Shown: positions 45,543 through 58,880, numbered from the stretch's first letter. The stretch: DNA of 64,000 nt from Luzula sylvatica (GCA_946800325.1 OX326956.1:12193167-12257166), one strand, 5' to 3'. Made by a program: numbers and translations. Notes: generated by a model not told the origin, from the letters alone.

Positions 45543-46671
45543 ATTATGACCAGTGCCGGCCCCGATAATTTGGGCGCCCCGGCCCAAATATATTACTTGT
45601 TTATGAGAAATATTAAAAATGTTGTCCCTCGTAAGCAAAAAAAATAAAAATATCGATAAACTGTACTTGTAATTTCAACACTTGTTTATAAAATACTATC
45701 TAAACCATGTAATTTTAACATTTATTTACAATTGATTTCTTTTATATTACTCGTTTTTCAGAGATTCCGAATTATTTGTTTCCACCACAAGTAGTTGGGA
45801 CTTGAATTCCTAATTATAAAAATATTGAAACTCCATGCATATATCAGGTTCAGGTCTCGAGTCATATCATATGAAAATTAAAATATTGTTTTGTTGAAAA
45901 TATGAAAATGAAATATCAATTTTATGCGAACTCTTACGGAAATATATAAACACACATATATTGTATAAGATTTCTTTTGTCATTGTACATGACTTGAAAA
46001 AATTGGAAACATATAACTGTTAACAATAATACTTTCCATATTCTTGAAATTAGATGAATATGTTATGTTATGTACTAGTGTACATATTCTTGATTGAATA
46101 TGTCACGTAATAACAACAAAACTGTATTTGTTTCTTCAATGATCTTCTTCCATTCAATGCAATAATACTTTCCATTTTAAATAGTTGTTATATTTATACA
46201 TTTAATATTACCAATTAGGTCTTAAAAATTAACATAAAATGTGTGTGCCCAATACAAAATAACAAAAAAGTATAGCTAGCAAAGGGTATTGATCTCTTGA
46301 TCTCCTTAATATCACTTTTACAATTTACCATCTAGACTAGATTCATCATATGTACCAACTAAACCATAACATTTATTCTTATGTATAAATTTGGTAAAAT
46401 TTCCTCTTCCACAAGCTGCCACGTCAGCAGGGCTTTACATTTTTTTTTTGAGATTTTTTGTGGTTTTGACTGTGTATTCTCTGTGTTGTACTAAATGGAT
46501 GATGAATTTTGGCTACAACAGTTCCACATGCACCAAGAGAGAGATATACCATGTCAGCCTTCTCGGTCCACGATGTGCCGTCTCTATTCAAATTATTCCG
46601 GGTTGAAATATCTATGTTCGTCTTTCTATATTTTCCAACATCTCAAACTGTGCCGACACGTGTCAAAAAAA

Positions 46672-47213
46672 ATTGATAATATTTTTCTCCAAATTTTACC
46701 ATAACATGTTTTATGTTCTAAGTTAATATATTTAATTAACATGATAACTGAGACATGTTACCTATTAATTTAATATGTAATTAACATCAGTTCGAATTCA
46801 TAAATTCGAATCAACATTAATGAATTTTTAATGATATGTTTTAATTATCACGTTAATTAAATGCAATAGTACAAATATGGAGAATACGGCGGGTACATTT
46901 TGGAGTAAAATAAAATTTAATATCTTTTTTACGCATGAACAGTAGATCTGATATTAAATTTTTTTTTTCCACTTTCCTCCAAAATGTACCCGTCGTATTC
47001 TCCATATTTGTAATGTTGCATTTAATTAGCGTGATAATTAGAACATATAATTTAAAATTCATTAATATTGATTCGAATTTATGAATTCGAACTGATGTTA
47101 ATTACGTATTAAATTAATAACCAACATGTGTTAGTTATCATGTTCATGAAATATATTAACTTCGAACATAGAGCATTGTATAGTAAAATTTGGTGAAAAA
47201 TATTAATTTCTCA
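46672..47213. repeat. Long inverted repeat (about 260-bp arms, 18-bp loop)
   Basis: The left arm (46672-46931) and right arm (about 46950-47213) are reverse complements with scattered mismatches, for example GGAGAATACGGCGGGTACAT against ATGTACCCGTCGTATTCTCC. A further single-arm fragment is at about 47258-47330. A transcript would fold into a long imperfect hairpin. Confidence 0.88.
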
Positions 47214-47334
47214 ATTTCCAACGGGATTTATAAACTCAAAAAAAAAAAAGACACGCATTAATTAAATGCAATTGTACGAATATGAAAAATACGGCAAATA
47301 CATTTTGGAGCAAAGTAAAATTTAATATTTTTTT

Positions 47335-47530
47335 CTTCGATAGACTAATTTCATGAATCTTATGCATTTATCGACATCATTATATTTGCAAATATGTCAT
47401 GATTATATTAATTTAATTGAAACACACGCGCCTATTCGCGCACGAACTAATTCTATTTAAATAAATTATATAAAAGACATGAAAAAAAAGAGGTATGATG
47501 TCCCGCGCAATTGCGCGGGGATAAAACTAG
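47335..47530 (+). mobile_element. Helitron 3' end (family copy B)
   Basis: Shares about 180 bp with 19865-20045. It ends with a perfect 18-bp palindrome CCCGCGCAATTGCGCGGG (47502-47519), eleven bases, then CTAG before T. This is textbook Helitron 3' architecture. No helicase is in the window and the 5' end was not located. Confidence 0.7.
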
Positions 47531-47591
47531 TTTATACTATTTGTAATATGGTGTCCCTTGTCCTTGCCCACGGGCCGGCCCTGATTATGAC

Positions 47592-50500
47592 ATATATTTT
47601 ATTCCTCCATAAAATCTGTTATTAATGTCAAATAAAATCTTGAATTTCATAACTCTTTTTTATTCATTACTCTTAATATTTATGACTCATGAAATATCAA
47701 AGTTTTAATATTTTGAGTCGTATGTATTTTATATTCTTTTTCAACATTTGGTATGTACTATGAATCGTTATGTAATGAGTGGACTCTTTTTCAACATTTG
47801 GTATGTACTATGAATCGTTATGTAATGAGTGGACGTAGTCTTGAATCCATACTTAGTATTAATCATATATGATCGAGATCTTGAATCATGCCTCATTCGA
47901 CCGATCGTCTACGATCATACACATAGTACCAAAAATGTGTTGATGCTTTTATTCGGGTGTGCGTTATTTATGTTCATGCTCTAACCTTAATTATCATGAA
48001 AATACATTAGAATTTTGTCCTTATCCTTTAATCACGACTAACGACAATTCTCACTTATCTAATTCCTCAGAAAAATACGGTGTGAAAATATAATCGTTAA
48101 ATTATAATTATTTAATGTAATATTTATACATTTGTTTTAAGTATATAGTTTCTTAGAATTATTAAGAACGACAATATTCAACATAACCATCACCTTGAAA
48201 CAGTTCACCATAAAGATGAGCACAAACTATGGAGTCTAAATTGTGTTTCGAAGTGTTACATTAGTCGTTTCATTCACTTTTTGAACCATTTGCCCGGACC
48301 AGCTAGCCATAATGATAAGAACCCAACTCCGGGTGACAATTATATGAGCATTCATCCTCCTCGATAAACAAGATCTTGTAGTATTTTTTGTTATTTGATC
48401 GGCTATATTAATTCCCGATTATATTCAAATTTAGTGATGCAACCTTTTATTTATCATTTAAGGCATGGTCGTATTTAATAAATATGTGTCTATTTATTTT
48501 TATGATTCATCATTTGTTAATTACTCAGATCAATAATTTTATTTGACTCAAAATATGTGCTAATTGAAATTGATGTCAATTATTGATGAGTATATCTAAC
48601 ATCATTACAGATGTTCAAAATTAGAATACTATAAACATATTTACATTGGATCACAAATTTGAGAAATCCAAATTCGTATGAAAAGATAATATTAACAAAT
48701 TTCATATAACAATATAAATATAGTTTATGATTTTATTTATTTTATAACATTATATTCATTCACATACAGGAACAGTTTTAATGTTCTCGTTGCAAAAAGC
48801 AAGCAATTGAAATGCACATTGAAAGCAATTGAATGATTGAGAACAAATCCCAAGGATTTAAGAACAATTATATTTTTTTCTGGAGCTGTTCGTGAAAACT
48901 CTATATCTTTAATAAATATAGTATAATTTACTAGTCATATTGAAAAAAACATAATTAGAATTTCCAACTAACAATAATATTTGTAACAGATTTGGATAAA
49001 ACCAAAACGTCTGCACTGTTCATATGCCATAATTACATAGCTCTAGAAAATCAAATGCAATTTAAAACACCAAATAAAGAGAGGAAAATGCTATTTGATA
49101 AACATGACATTATTCAAATACATGTCAACCAAAATAATGAATTTGGATATTTTATTTTGGTAATCCAATAAATTTAAATTTCATCAAATCGTCTGTTTTT
49201 AAATTGTTGATTATATATTTTTAAAATAACCAAATAATTAATGAAAATAAATAATTAAATAATTATTTAAATAAAATAAATAAAACAAGACAACTTGGTG
49301 TAGCCGTTTGATCGTGCTACTACTGTCATAAATACAAATGACACACTCTAATGTATGGTATTTTCGTGTGTCCATCTCCAAAATTCTACACACCGATTTG
49401 TCTCGGTTCCGATTTAGTAGCATAGTCATAGAACGAAAAACTTACATTTCGAAAAAAACGAAGTCATGTCCATAAATTTCTCCAACCAATGTAAATTTGA
49501 TTCTATAAAGAAATAAAGTCTTCAAGAATATTGAAAAAAAATTCTAATACAAAAAAAGAGAAATAAAAGAGGTATTTGTATGTGATATGATCTATTTTTC
49601 ATATTATACTATTATACAGTATATATTAAAATTATATTATACTATTATACTATATTGTTTTCACAAACAGCTCCAGATTTTGACACATGTACTTTGAGTA
49701 CAAATTTTTATAAAACGCCCTCAACCAATTTCCTTTTTTTTTTGGCAAATATTTGGATTATAAATCCATTAAACAATGACAAATATTTTATGTTTTTCTT
49801 CCCACTCAACTCTATTGGGCCAGACAATCTAAATGAGCTCATATTAGATGTGGGCAAGTGAGTATTAGTAGATGTGTAATTGTTGCAAATTACATAGATT
49901 ACCAAGACCAAGATATAGTAATTTATTTATTTCTAATTTAGATTAATCTGGTTAATGTGAATGAGCTCACTTGCTTGGATGAGCCGTTAGATACATTTCT
50001 CGCTCGCGCACCGGTACTTGCTTTTCCGAACTGACAGTTCTCATCGTTCATTGTCAGTACTTCAGTGTGATCGGGAGCTAGGTCCACCAGTGAACGAGTC
50101 AAGAGTAGTTTGCTTTTCATTGTCTTTAATACTCACAAAAAAATGAAAATATCATCGAACAAAGCATGATTATGTTGTGATATGCAACAGTATAATGTAT
50201 ACAGAAACTTACTTCAAGCGAAAAAAAACATAAATATGCCTTGTCATTTGAATTTTTTTGGATAATTTTAGGTGTCTATATTTCATTCTTATTGAGTATA
50301 TAAATTTGTGGAAGAGTAATTTCATTCTTCTTGAGATGTATATTTAACAAAATTTAGTTATCCGATTAAATTTATACAAGAGTGACATCGGTATAAATAA
50401 TTATTAAGTACATCAAAAATGAAAATGTAAAAGAGTATATAATTTTAGGATGACGTTATTACAAGAGCTAACATGGCTAAATTGAGATCGATTTCAATTT

Positions 50501-52824
50501 TTTTTAATCAAATAATCACTATATCCTTATTTATGGTCATTGATATTTATTATACTTATATACTAATATTTGTATCTTCCATGAATAATGCAAAAATAGT
50601 TCTCCTAATATTATGAAAAAACCAAATATATCCAATATATATTAATTTTCATATTTAAATATATATGAAATGTTACAATTTAATTATTATTTTATGATGA
50701 AAAAAATTAAGAATAATTTTTTTTTTTATATATGAAAGATTATATTTACATGATTTATGAAAATTAATAAACTAATAGATAAATATTAGAAATAACAATC
50801 ATCAATTCATCATTAACAGGGGTATAACGGTTATTTGATAATACAAAACTGAAATCGCTCTCAATTTAGTTATGTTTGTTCTTACAATAGCGACACCCTA
50901 ATTTTTTATGTCATTGTTCAGTACATTAGTTTATAAATACAATATACAATGAAATGCAAAGTAAACACTACTAATCGAACACTTATTTCTAAATACAGAC
51001 TTCAATTATATTCCCATTCACGTGCTATAAACAACAACATTTCCAAATATGATTAAATATCGTACATTTACTTAACTTTCATAAAATAGTACAAGACCTG
51101 TAACGTGCATTCTCAAACCGAGATAATTTTATGTTATGCGTTTGCAAAATTTCAAAATAATACGTACAATCAAACATGTGAAATATCATGTATCATACAA
51201 TTGAATTATAATTGCTAAGATTTTTTCTACAGTAATACAACTATATGAGATTATAAAAAGTTATCTAAGAACATAAAATGTGAAAATTTCATTCCAAAAC
51301 GGAGTTATTATTTACATATATAAAATAAGAAAGTTTGATTCCGAAGCAAAACGAAAATATCCTCTAGAAGATATTAACACCCCGACACCCAACTCTCCAA
51401 GTCCCCAAACCCCTAACATCCAACCTCCCCACTTAATTGCCCCAGCCCAGCCCAACCCGCACCCTCCAACGGCAACTCTCTCTCTCTCTCTCTCTCTCTC
51501 AATTATTTCTACTTTATAAAAATTCTTATCCTTAATTTATTTAATATCACTCAAAAAATGTTAAGAAATTTAGCCGAGTTCGATCGAAACGGATTGTTTT
51601 CGCAACAAAAACATTGGTTCAAGATAATTCGTCACAATAGACACGTTATCGATTTGAACAAAAATTATGTCTACAGATGGTTCAGATCAATTTTTGTTAA
51701 AATGTCTCCATATTTTATGTATCAAATCGTGATGTTGTCATGATGCCATCACGATTAAATAAGAGTTCAAATTTGCACCCAAAATGTCTTCTAATTAATT
51801 TTGTAATTTTAATTTGATTATTTTAATTGAAAATTAATTCATTGAACTATTGATTAGTTTAATTAGAAGTTAATTAATTGGACATTTAATTGTATTTTAT
51901 TTATGTGTTAATTGAATGTTTAATTAATTTGGTACAAATTAGGTGGATGAATTGATAAACATGATAAAATGATGTCATGTTTATTTCATCGTGATTTAGT
52001 GGATGAATTTGGAGAAAGTAGTATAATTTTCCTAAGTGAAATGAGAGGTCCAGTTTTGTCAAATCAACTTTGAAAAATAGAAAAACGTGGCCCATCGAAA
52101 TCTAGAGGGAAAGTAAATTACTTATGATCCTGAATTGTGTATATTTTAAGAATGGAATCCAATTGTTGATACAACATATAAATCTGAATTATTATATTGT
52201 TGATAAAAAAATGGAAATGTTGATAAAAATCGATTAATGATTGTAGAGCTAAAAACATCTAGATTCTCAATATATATAGTTTTTAAGTTGGTCCTAATGG
52301 TTGGCACAATTTTTTATAAATAGATAAAATAATTTTACAGTCACATAAAACCCGAAAATCAGAAAAACAGGGTTTCCTAGCTCACAAACTAAATATCGAG
52401 ATTCCTAAATATATGTGTATTATAATTTGGCTAGATCTCAAGTTTGCAGTAGATTTTGAATGTTTTGAACGAGGAGTGTTGGCATTCGTTCTTTTCGTTG
52501 AAACTTTTTTGTTATTTATTTCGCACCAGATCATCCATATAGGAGCAGCCCATATGGTAGAATCTCAATAATTATCAATCCATATTTCATTGAAAAATTA
52601 CGTATATCTTTGAAAATATATACACCAACTAATATTTGCTTCAATAAATCAAATTAATTTTTTAACAAAGATCAATTTATGTATGTTATTATATCACAAA
52701 GTAAATCTCTCTATCTTGAGAAGAAGAACACCATTGTTTTTTAAGAAAATATAAGAAACCAGTTTCTCAAAAGAATTAAATTCATATGTTGAAAATGAAT
52801 TTTCAAACAAGGTAAGTCTTTTAA
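47592..52824. other. Gene-free repeat-rich stretch
   Basis: 47592-47870 matches 55725-55860. A 50-bp exact tandem duplication lies at 47735-47834 (CAACATTTGGTATGTACTAT..). 49190-49600 duplicates 45050-45440. A (CT)n run is at about 51478-51500. Short open frames show no known domain. No gene supported. Confidence 0.5.
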
Positions 52825-53149
52825 ATATGTGCATTATGAGGGAGGGTTTTTGGCAAAGACCTTGTACGGAGAGCTCCGAAAAAGAGCGATCCAACAAGGC
52901 AAACCCTAGAGGCGGCCGCCTCCCCTCCTTCTTGTGGATCTGGTCGACGGCTTCGAAGCTTCCTCCTTCTCTTTGGTCCCACGAACCCCTGAAGCACCGC
53001 CTCATCTAACCCCAGAAGCAGCACCTCCTGCTCGGTCCTCTCTCTGGCACCGACGAACCCTAGAAGTAGCACCTCCTCGGCTGCGTCTTGATGTGGACGA
53101 ATCCTAGAAACAACAACTCCTCACTCCTCTGTCTTTCCCAAGTTTGTCG

Positions 53150-53813
53150 AGAAAGGCAAAGGCTTGTGGGCACCGTGTCGACGAAGGCAACAACTTGTCG
53201 GCAAAGATAGACTAGTGGGCGCCGTGTCGACGGAGGCAACCGTTTGTCGGCAAAGGCAGAGGTTTGTGGGCACCGTCTCGACGGAGGCAACAGTTTGTCG
53301 GGAAAGGCAGAGGCTTGTGGGCACCGCGTCGACGGAGGCAACACTATGTCGGCAAAAGGAAGAGACAGGTCGGCACCGTGTTGACGGAGGCAACCGTTTG
53401 TCGGCAAAGGCTGAGGCTTGTCGGCACCGTGTTGACGGAGGCAACAGTTTGTCGGCAAAGGCAGAGGCTTGTCGGCACCGTGTTGACGGAGGGAACAGTT
53501 TGTCCGGAAAGACAGAGGTTTGTGGGCACCGTGTCGACGGAGGCAACCGTTTGTCAGCAGAGCCTTGCGGCCACCTTGTCGACGGAGGCAACCCAACCGT
53601 TTGTCGGGAAAGGCGGAGCCTGATGACGGAGGCAACCATTTGTCGGGAAAGGCAGAGGCTGGTTGACGGAGGCAACCGTTTGTCGGCAAAGGCAGAGGCT
53701 GGTTGGCACCGTGGGGACAGAGGCAACTGTTTGTCGGCAAAGGCAGTGGCTTGTCGGCACCGTGTTGACGGAGGGAACAATTTGTCGGCAAAGGCAGAGG
53801 CTTGTCAGCACTT
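53150..53813 (+). repeat. 51-bp minisatellite, about 14 copies
   Basis: The unit contains GCAAAGGCAGAGGCTTGTCG, GGCACCGTGTTGACGGAGGC and AACAGTTTGTCG. Most copies are 51 bp, two near 53620-53700 are shortened to about 40 bp. Because 51 is 17 codons, frames of over 200 codons stay open on both strands as an artefact. Confidence 0.93.
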
Positions 53814-53816
53814 GAG

Positions 53817-54120
53817 TAAGTTCACCTCTTGGAAAGAAACTGTGTCGGTACAAGCGACTGGCTTGTCGACACTCGAGTAAGTTCACGTCTTGGAAAGAAA
53901 CTGTGTCGGTACAAGCGACTGGCTTGTCGACACTCGAGTAAGTTCACGTCTTGGAAAGAAACTGTGTCGGTACAAGCGACTGGCTTGTCGACACTCGAGT
54001 AAGTTCACGTCTTGGAGAGAAATTGTGTAGGTATAAGCGACTGGTTTGTCGGCACTCGAGTAAGTTCACGTCTTGGAGAAAAATTGTGTCGGTACAAGCG
54101 ACAGGCTTGTTGGCACTGCT
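53817..54120 (+). repeat. 61-bp minisatellite, 5 copies
   Basis: Units start near 53821, 53882, 53943, 54004 and 54065 with TTCACSTCTTGGA and contain GTCGGTACAAGCGACTGG and GACACTCGAGTAAG. Copies 1-3 are almost identical, copies 4-5 more diverged. Confidence 0.93.
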
Positions 54121-54504
54121 AACGGGTTTCCCTAACCTTCATACATCTCTCGACGAGGCAGCGGTACATACGGGATTTTCGGCAAGCCTAGCGAAGATTA
54201 TGGCAGATGAGGTACACAAATGGGAAGCCAATTGCTAGGATCTCCATACTACACTCACACAGCCATGCTCTCTGTCTCGCTAGCACCTTCTCAATGCCCG
54301 ATTAGTTCACCTACAGGCTCCAGCTCATACATATTCCAAACTTATTTTAACTCAAATAGTTTTGATTTTGACTAGTGTATGAGGGCCCTATCTATCTCTC
54401 CTCTTCTTTTTATATTTTCTAATTCTTGTAATTGGAGTTTTTATTAATTAATGCAAACTAGAGAGGCATTGCTTCTCCTTCAAAAAAAAATATATGTGCA
54501 TTAT

Positions 54505-57320
54505 CCCTTAAAACTTTCACATAGAAATTAACCAACGTTACGCGTTACATGTCAAAATATTATAAAAAAAAATTCTATGAATCTGTAATGTTTACTTTTA
54601 AATATGTGCATTAGCCCTTAAAAGCTTTCAAATTTTGACTCGCCCAATGTAATTCGGTATTCCTTCGCCGGTTTTAAATATCATGATAATAAATGTCAAA
54701 CAAATTACTTGCACAAATATTGAATGTAATAATGTCATCATGAGAATCAAATTATCAAAACTAATTTCTGCACATATATCATCCACATTTTTGTGGATTA
54801 CCTTCGAGTTGTTGCATTGGTGTATAAATGAGATAATTGAATGTTTTTGATTTTGTCTCGTATCTCAATCCCAAAAACAGACATTTGAAGAAATCACACA
54901 TAAATAGCTTTTAAGCATTTATGGATTCATTTGTGTATTGTAATTTTGTTGTATAGTCATGAGGGTAACTTTTAATTTATATAAATATTTATGTCATGCA
55001 TTTTGTGGGCAAAACAATTTGCATGATTTCAACACAAAATTTGCATGATATATTGATATGTTCACAAATTACTTGTGATAAGATCCATTATTGAAAATAA
55101 AATTATGATATACTTGTATAATAAATGAAAATAGATAAATATGTATCCTTAAGATAGGTATTACATGTCAGCACATTAGTTGTATTAATTTCATAATACA
55201 TACATGCTATATCATGCATAGATATAATTTTAGGAAACGTTTCATTCGTGTTTTAAAAAATACTTCGACATAAAGTATGACAAATCGTATACAAAGACAT
55301 ATTATTTCATGTCATACTTTGAATTTATGTTTGGTTGGTACACTTATTTATTTCGTGATATATTTTAAAAATATTTGATTGGTACAATTATTTATAGAAA
55401 ATTTGGCAATTTAATTTTTGGAAATAAATATAAAATTTCTTCCCTTTCGACGGGAATAAAGAAAATCCATCAATTTTCGTGATAATTTTATTCCCACAAA
55501 TTATTCCTTAGAAAATGAAGTATTTATTAATTTATTACATAGTGTTCCAACCAAACATGAAATATAATTCATTACGAAGTATTCCAAAACATCATATTTC
55601 CAAAACACGAACCAAACAGCCTCAAACTCATGTCATTTTTGTAAGAAATGAATCATTTCCGTAGTTTATATTAAGAGATGAGACAATATGTCAAACGGAG
55701 GTTACACAAATCAATCATTATGGCATATGTTTTGTTCCTCCATAAAATCTATTATTAATGTCAAATAAAACCTCTATGAATTTCATATATATTTTCTATT
55801 TATTACTCTTAATATTTTATAACTCATGAAATATTAAAGTTTTAAAGTTTTAAATGTATTATAGAAAAATACAATCGTTTTGTGGTGTACGATATCATTT
55901 AAAAGAATTTCCCAATAATTTACATTTGATAGATAAGAAGCTTTTTATTCTTAGGCACTCGTCACTACACATAATCATTTAATTAGTTTTGGTGCATTAA
56001 AATACCATTTTCAAAATTTTGACCACTCCCCCCTTTTTTGTGATTTCTCCTGGTAAAAGATTTTTTTGACATAATCATTCATACAAGCGAACTAGAAAGT
56101 TTTTGTGTCCATTGTTGAACAAATTGAGAACATGGAAGTTTATTATGTTTCGGCATAATAGTTAACGAACAAATTATTTTTTTGATCGTAACTAAATTTA
56201 TTAACGAACAACAATTTCAGTTATGATTCAGTCGAGAACACACATACAAAAGTGCACAACCGGAACATTCAAGATCAATCCAAATATGGAGAAAAGATGG
56301 AGAAGATGATAAACGCAATGGACAAACACGTGAAAATTAAGATCTCAAGAAAGAAGTTATCATCAGATAATATCCTCACACTTATTTTCACAATTAAATT
56401 AACTCGGGAGAAAAGTTTTTCTAACAATAAAATTATTTGTATACACATAAAATAATTTTTTTAAGTAAAAGTGTTTGAGAACACTATACCGTTCGAACAT
56501 AGTCAGGTACTTGTCGAACGAAATAAATCAGATTTCAAGCATAAATTTTAAAAATTTTGAAATTACATAGTCCGTTCAAACGTACATTTCCATCCGGTCG
56601 AATGGGCCCTAATATCTAATTTTTTACACAGTCCGGAGGAATGGTGGTGGTAGTGGTGGAGATTTTCGATTTTGTTTCAGTGAACTTATATTTTTTCTGT
56701 TACTAATATACATAAAATATACATCTTTTATTCATGAATAATTTTTTCTCGGATACACTAACTAGAAATCTGATATAAAGCTCGACATACCTATAAAACG
56801 TAATTTACTATGAATAATTGATTTGCTCCGATTCCTTAATGCAAATGATATTGAATATCAGACAAATATTTTTTTTTCATATTATTTGATTTCCATATAT
56901 GAGGTGTCTCTATTTTCCACTGTAAATATTTGTATCGTCTATTTCCACGGCATATAGGGTTTTATATATAAACTCTATTTTCACCCGTTTTACATTTTCG
57001 GCTCATATCTTATGATGGATTCATGACAAATCTGTTTTGATCACATCTTATTTATTTTTTGTACATAATATATAGCAGTAAAATATGCTTCTCGTACTCT
57101 CTCCGTTGATAATAAATCGGATATCCACTAAGGAGATGAGAAATTGCAAGGACGTGGCTAGGTTTTTGTTTGTACTGGAGAGGAGAGGATGGGATGATAA
57201 AATGGTTAACATATTAATATATATAGAACTAACTAATTGGTGTTGGCCAAATCAAAATAGAATTATATATACCATCATATTTTGTTGTTGTTTTTCTAAT
57301 TTTATTATGATGTTATTTGT

Positions 57321-57362
<42 letters not shown>

Positions 57363-57745
57363 ATGTATGAATATCTCGAACAAAATATAGCTGCTATATA
57401 TAATTGTTGACAAAATAATATTTTTCACATATTATTAGTATTTATAATTCTATAAAGTAATCCTTATGATAAATTTTAATATTTGAAATTATCGAATACT
57501 TTTTTACTAAATAGTATAAATAAGATATAATAACCGTTTGAATATTGGAAATTAATTTGTGTTGTTATTTGTATTCCATATTATTCGTATTTTGTTATTT
57601 TTTGTATTCATATCCGTGTCCAGAAAAATAAGACAGATACAAATACGATGTTTACATCCTTATTTTCGGTTCAAAAAACTTTTATATAAAATATAATCGT
57701 ACATTAAAGCAAAAAAAAACTTACATATACATTGACACAAACACC
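54505..57745. other. Gene-free; includes unit remnants and a microsatellite
   Basis: 55220-55640 has ends resembling a foldback element (GTTTCATTCGTGTTTT and AAAACACGAACCAAACAGCC). 55680-55860 is the paralogue of the hAT insertion site at 45543. 56460-56650 has CCGTTCGAAC-type palindromic sequence shared with 58440-58640. 56760-57180 repeats the promoter-side block of the small-protein remnants. A (ATT)n run is at about 57323-57360. Confidence 0.5.
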
Positions 57746-57749
57746 TTTT

Positions 57750-57965
57750 CCGACTAACACGGCCAAACTCATCATTATGAATCATCTCTCCAAACACCTT
57801 TTCCGACTAAATCTCGTCCTTTAACAATCACGTTATTTCCTTTATCTTGCCTTCGGTTTACTTCGCTTCCATTAATTTCTTGTTTATTTTTCTTCTAGCG
57901 AACTGCCCGTTTTATTGCTCTAGCGGGAAGTTCAATAGTTCAAAAACGATTAACTCGATCATTCT
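57750..57965 (-). pseudogene. Small-protein family remnant far from the array
   Basis: On the - strand it preserves traces of the family C-terminus (near 57755-57790, repeated once) and the basic/hydrophobic junction (near 57890-57960, ..IVFELLNFPLEQ..). There are multiple stops. Its presence 25 kb from the nearest open copy shows the duplicated family once extended across the window. Confidence 0.5.
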
Positions 57966-58439
57966 ATTTTTTTGCGAAGTTTATAAGTTTACTAGGAATA
58001 ATTGGTTTTCTCCAATTTGTAATGAATAATTTAACATTAGGAAAGTACTTCAATTTTTCATATTATTTTATTTTCATATATCTGTGAGAATGCAATGTTA
58101 TCTATTATCCACTATAAAGATTTTAATCATCTAATACCACTGCATAGGGTTTTATAGATAAACTTCATCATCTGTTTTACATTTTTGGCATTCGTATTTT
58201 ATGATAGATTCATGTAAATTTATTTTGATCTTTTTCTGTGTACAAAAAAATATATACCAATAAAATATCTCGTCCTTTTTCAATTGAAAATAATAAGAGA
58301 TCTACTTTTTTTTTTGAGAAAAATAGAGTAGGTTCTTATGTCCTACGTCTATTATATTTCATTTATATTGTTTAAGTTAATATAAGAGATCTACTAAGGA
58401 GTGAAAAATTGATAGGATGCGGCTTAGAGCATTTTTGTG
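57966..58439. other. Promoter-side block of the remnant, no gene
   Basis: A further copy of the shared upstream block (compare 7450-7800 and 56800-57130), including the ACTATAAAGATTTTAAT motif near 58110 and AATAATAAGAGATCTACT near 58290. Confidence 0.45.
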
Positions 58440-58880
58440 TGTTGGCCTGGAGAACATTAATACATTATACCGTTCGAACGTAATCATGTAGCTGTTGAAC
58501 GGAATAAATCTGATTTTAGACAGAAACTTAAACAATTTTGAAATTATATTGTCCGTTCTAACGTACCTTTTCATCCGATCGAATGGCCGTAATATATAAT
58601 TTTTTAGACAATCATGGAGAATGGTACTTTTAGCCGTTCGAACGGATCATAAAATTAAGTATAGAATAGTTTATAAATCGGCTAATTGATCATAATATAT
58701 TTTTTTTGTATATTGCGTTCGACGGGCTCATATCTCCTGTTTGACGGGCTCATATTTTCCGTTCGAGCGGGTCCCCGTGATTTTAACCAATTTAGTAGTT
58801 TGGCTTTTGAAAAAACTTTAGTATATTTTCACAATTCCAACGAACCATTCTTGTGATCGAACGGAAATGTTGTAATTCTT
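58440..58880. repeat. Dispersed repeat with CCGTTCGAACGG-type palindromes
   Basis: Contains ACCGTTCGAACG, CCGTTCTAACG, CCGTTCGAACGG, and reduced forms CCGTTCGAGCGG and TTCGACGGG. The first 180 bp match 56475-56640. Half-sites are the same AACGG core as in the array at 10037. Confidence 0.6.

Larger units (their letters stand above)
45551..47583. mobile_element. Non-autonomous hAT element, 2.0 kb, with nested insertions
   Basis: Begins CAGTGCCGGCCCCG and ends ..CGGGCCGGCCCTG, the termini of the hAT family seen at 8108. Exact 8-bp duplication ATTATGAC lies at 45543-45550 and 47584-47591. The paralogous site near 55717 reads ATTATGGC once with no insert. No transposase is detectable. The interior contains the hairpin repeat at 46672-47213 and a Helitron 3' end at 47530. 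Confidence 0.85.
52838..54491 (+). mobile_element. Composite LINE-tailed retroposon with two minisatellites (element 2)
   Basis: Flanked by the 13-bp direct repeat ATATGTGCATTAT (52825-52837 and 54492-54504) and ends in a poly-A run. The 5' module has GAGAGCTCCG, then GGCAAACCCTAG and a GCC-rich stretch, the same order as element 1 at 1186-2190. Two tandem arrays follow (51-bp and 61-bp units), then a unique part (about 54120-54360) and a 3' tail with TTAATGCAAACTAGAGAGGC like plant LINE 3' ends. No reverse transcriptase is present. The layout (5' module, VNTR, LINE-like tail, poly-A, target duplication) is that of a trans-mobilised composite retroposon. Confidence 0.85.

Noticed and set aside
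51280..51519. 79-codon Pro-rich frame
   Set aside because: Composition is driven by a C-rich stretch and a (CT)n run, with no homology recognised.
53060..53886. Long open frames on both strands (up to about 240 codons)
   Set aside because: They run through a 51-bp tandem repeat (17 codons), which keeps frames open on both strands. No conserved domain.
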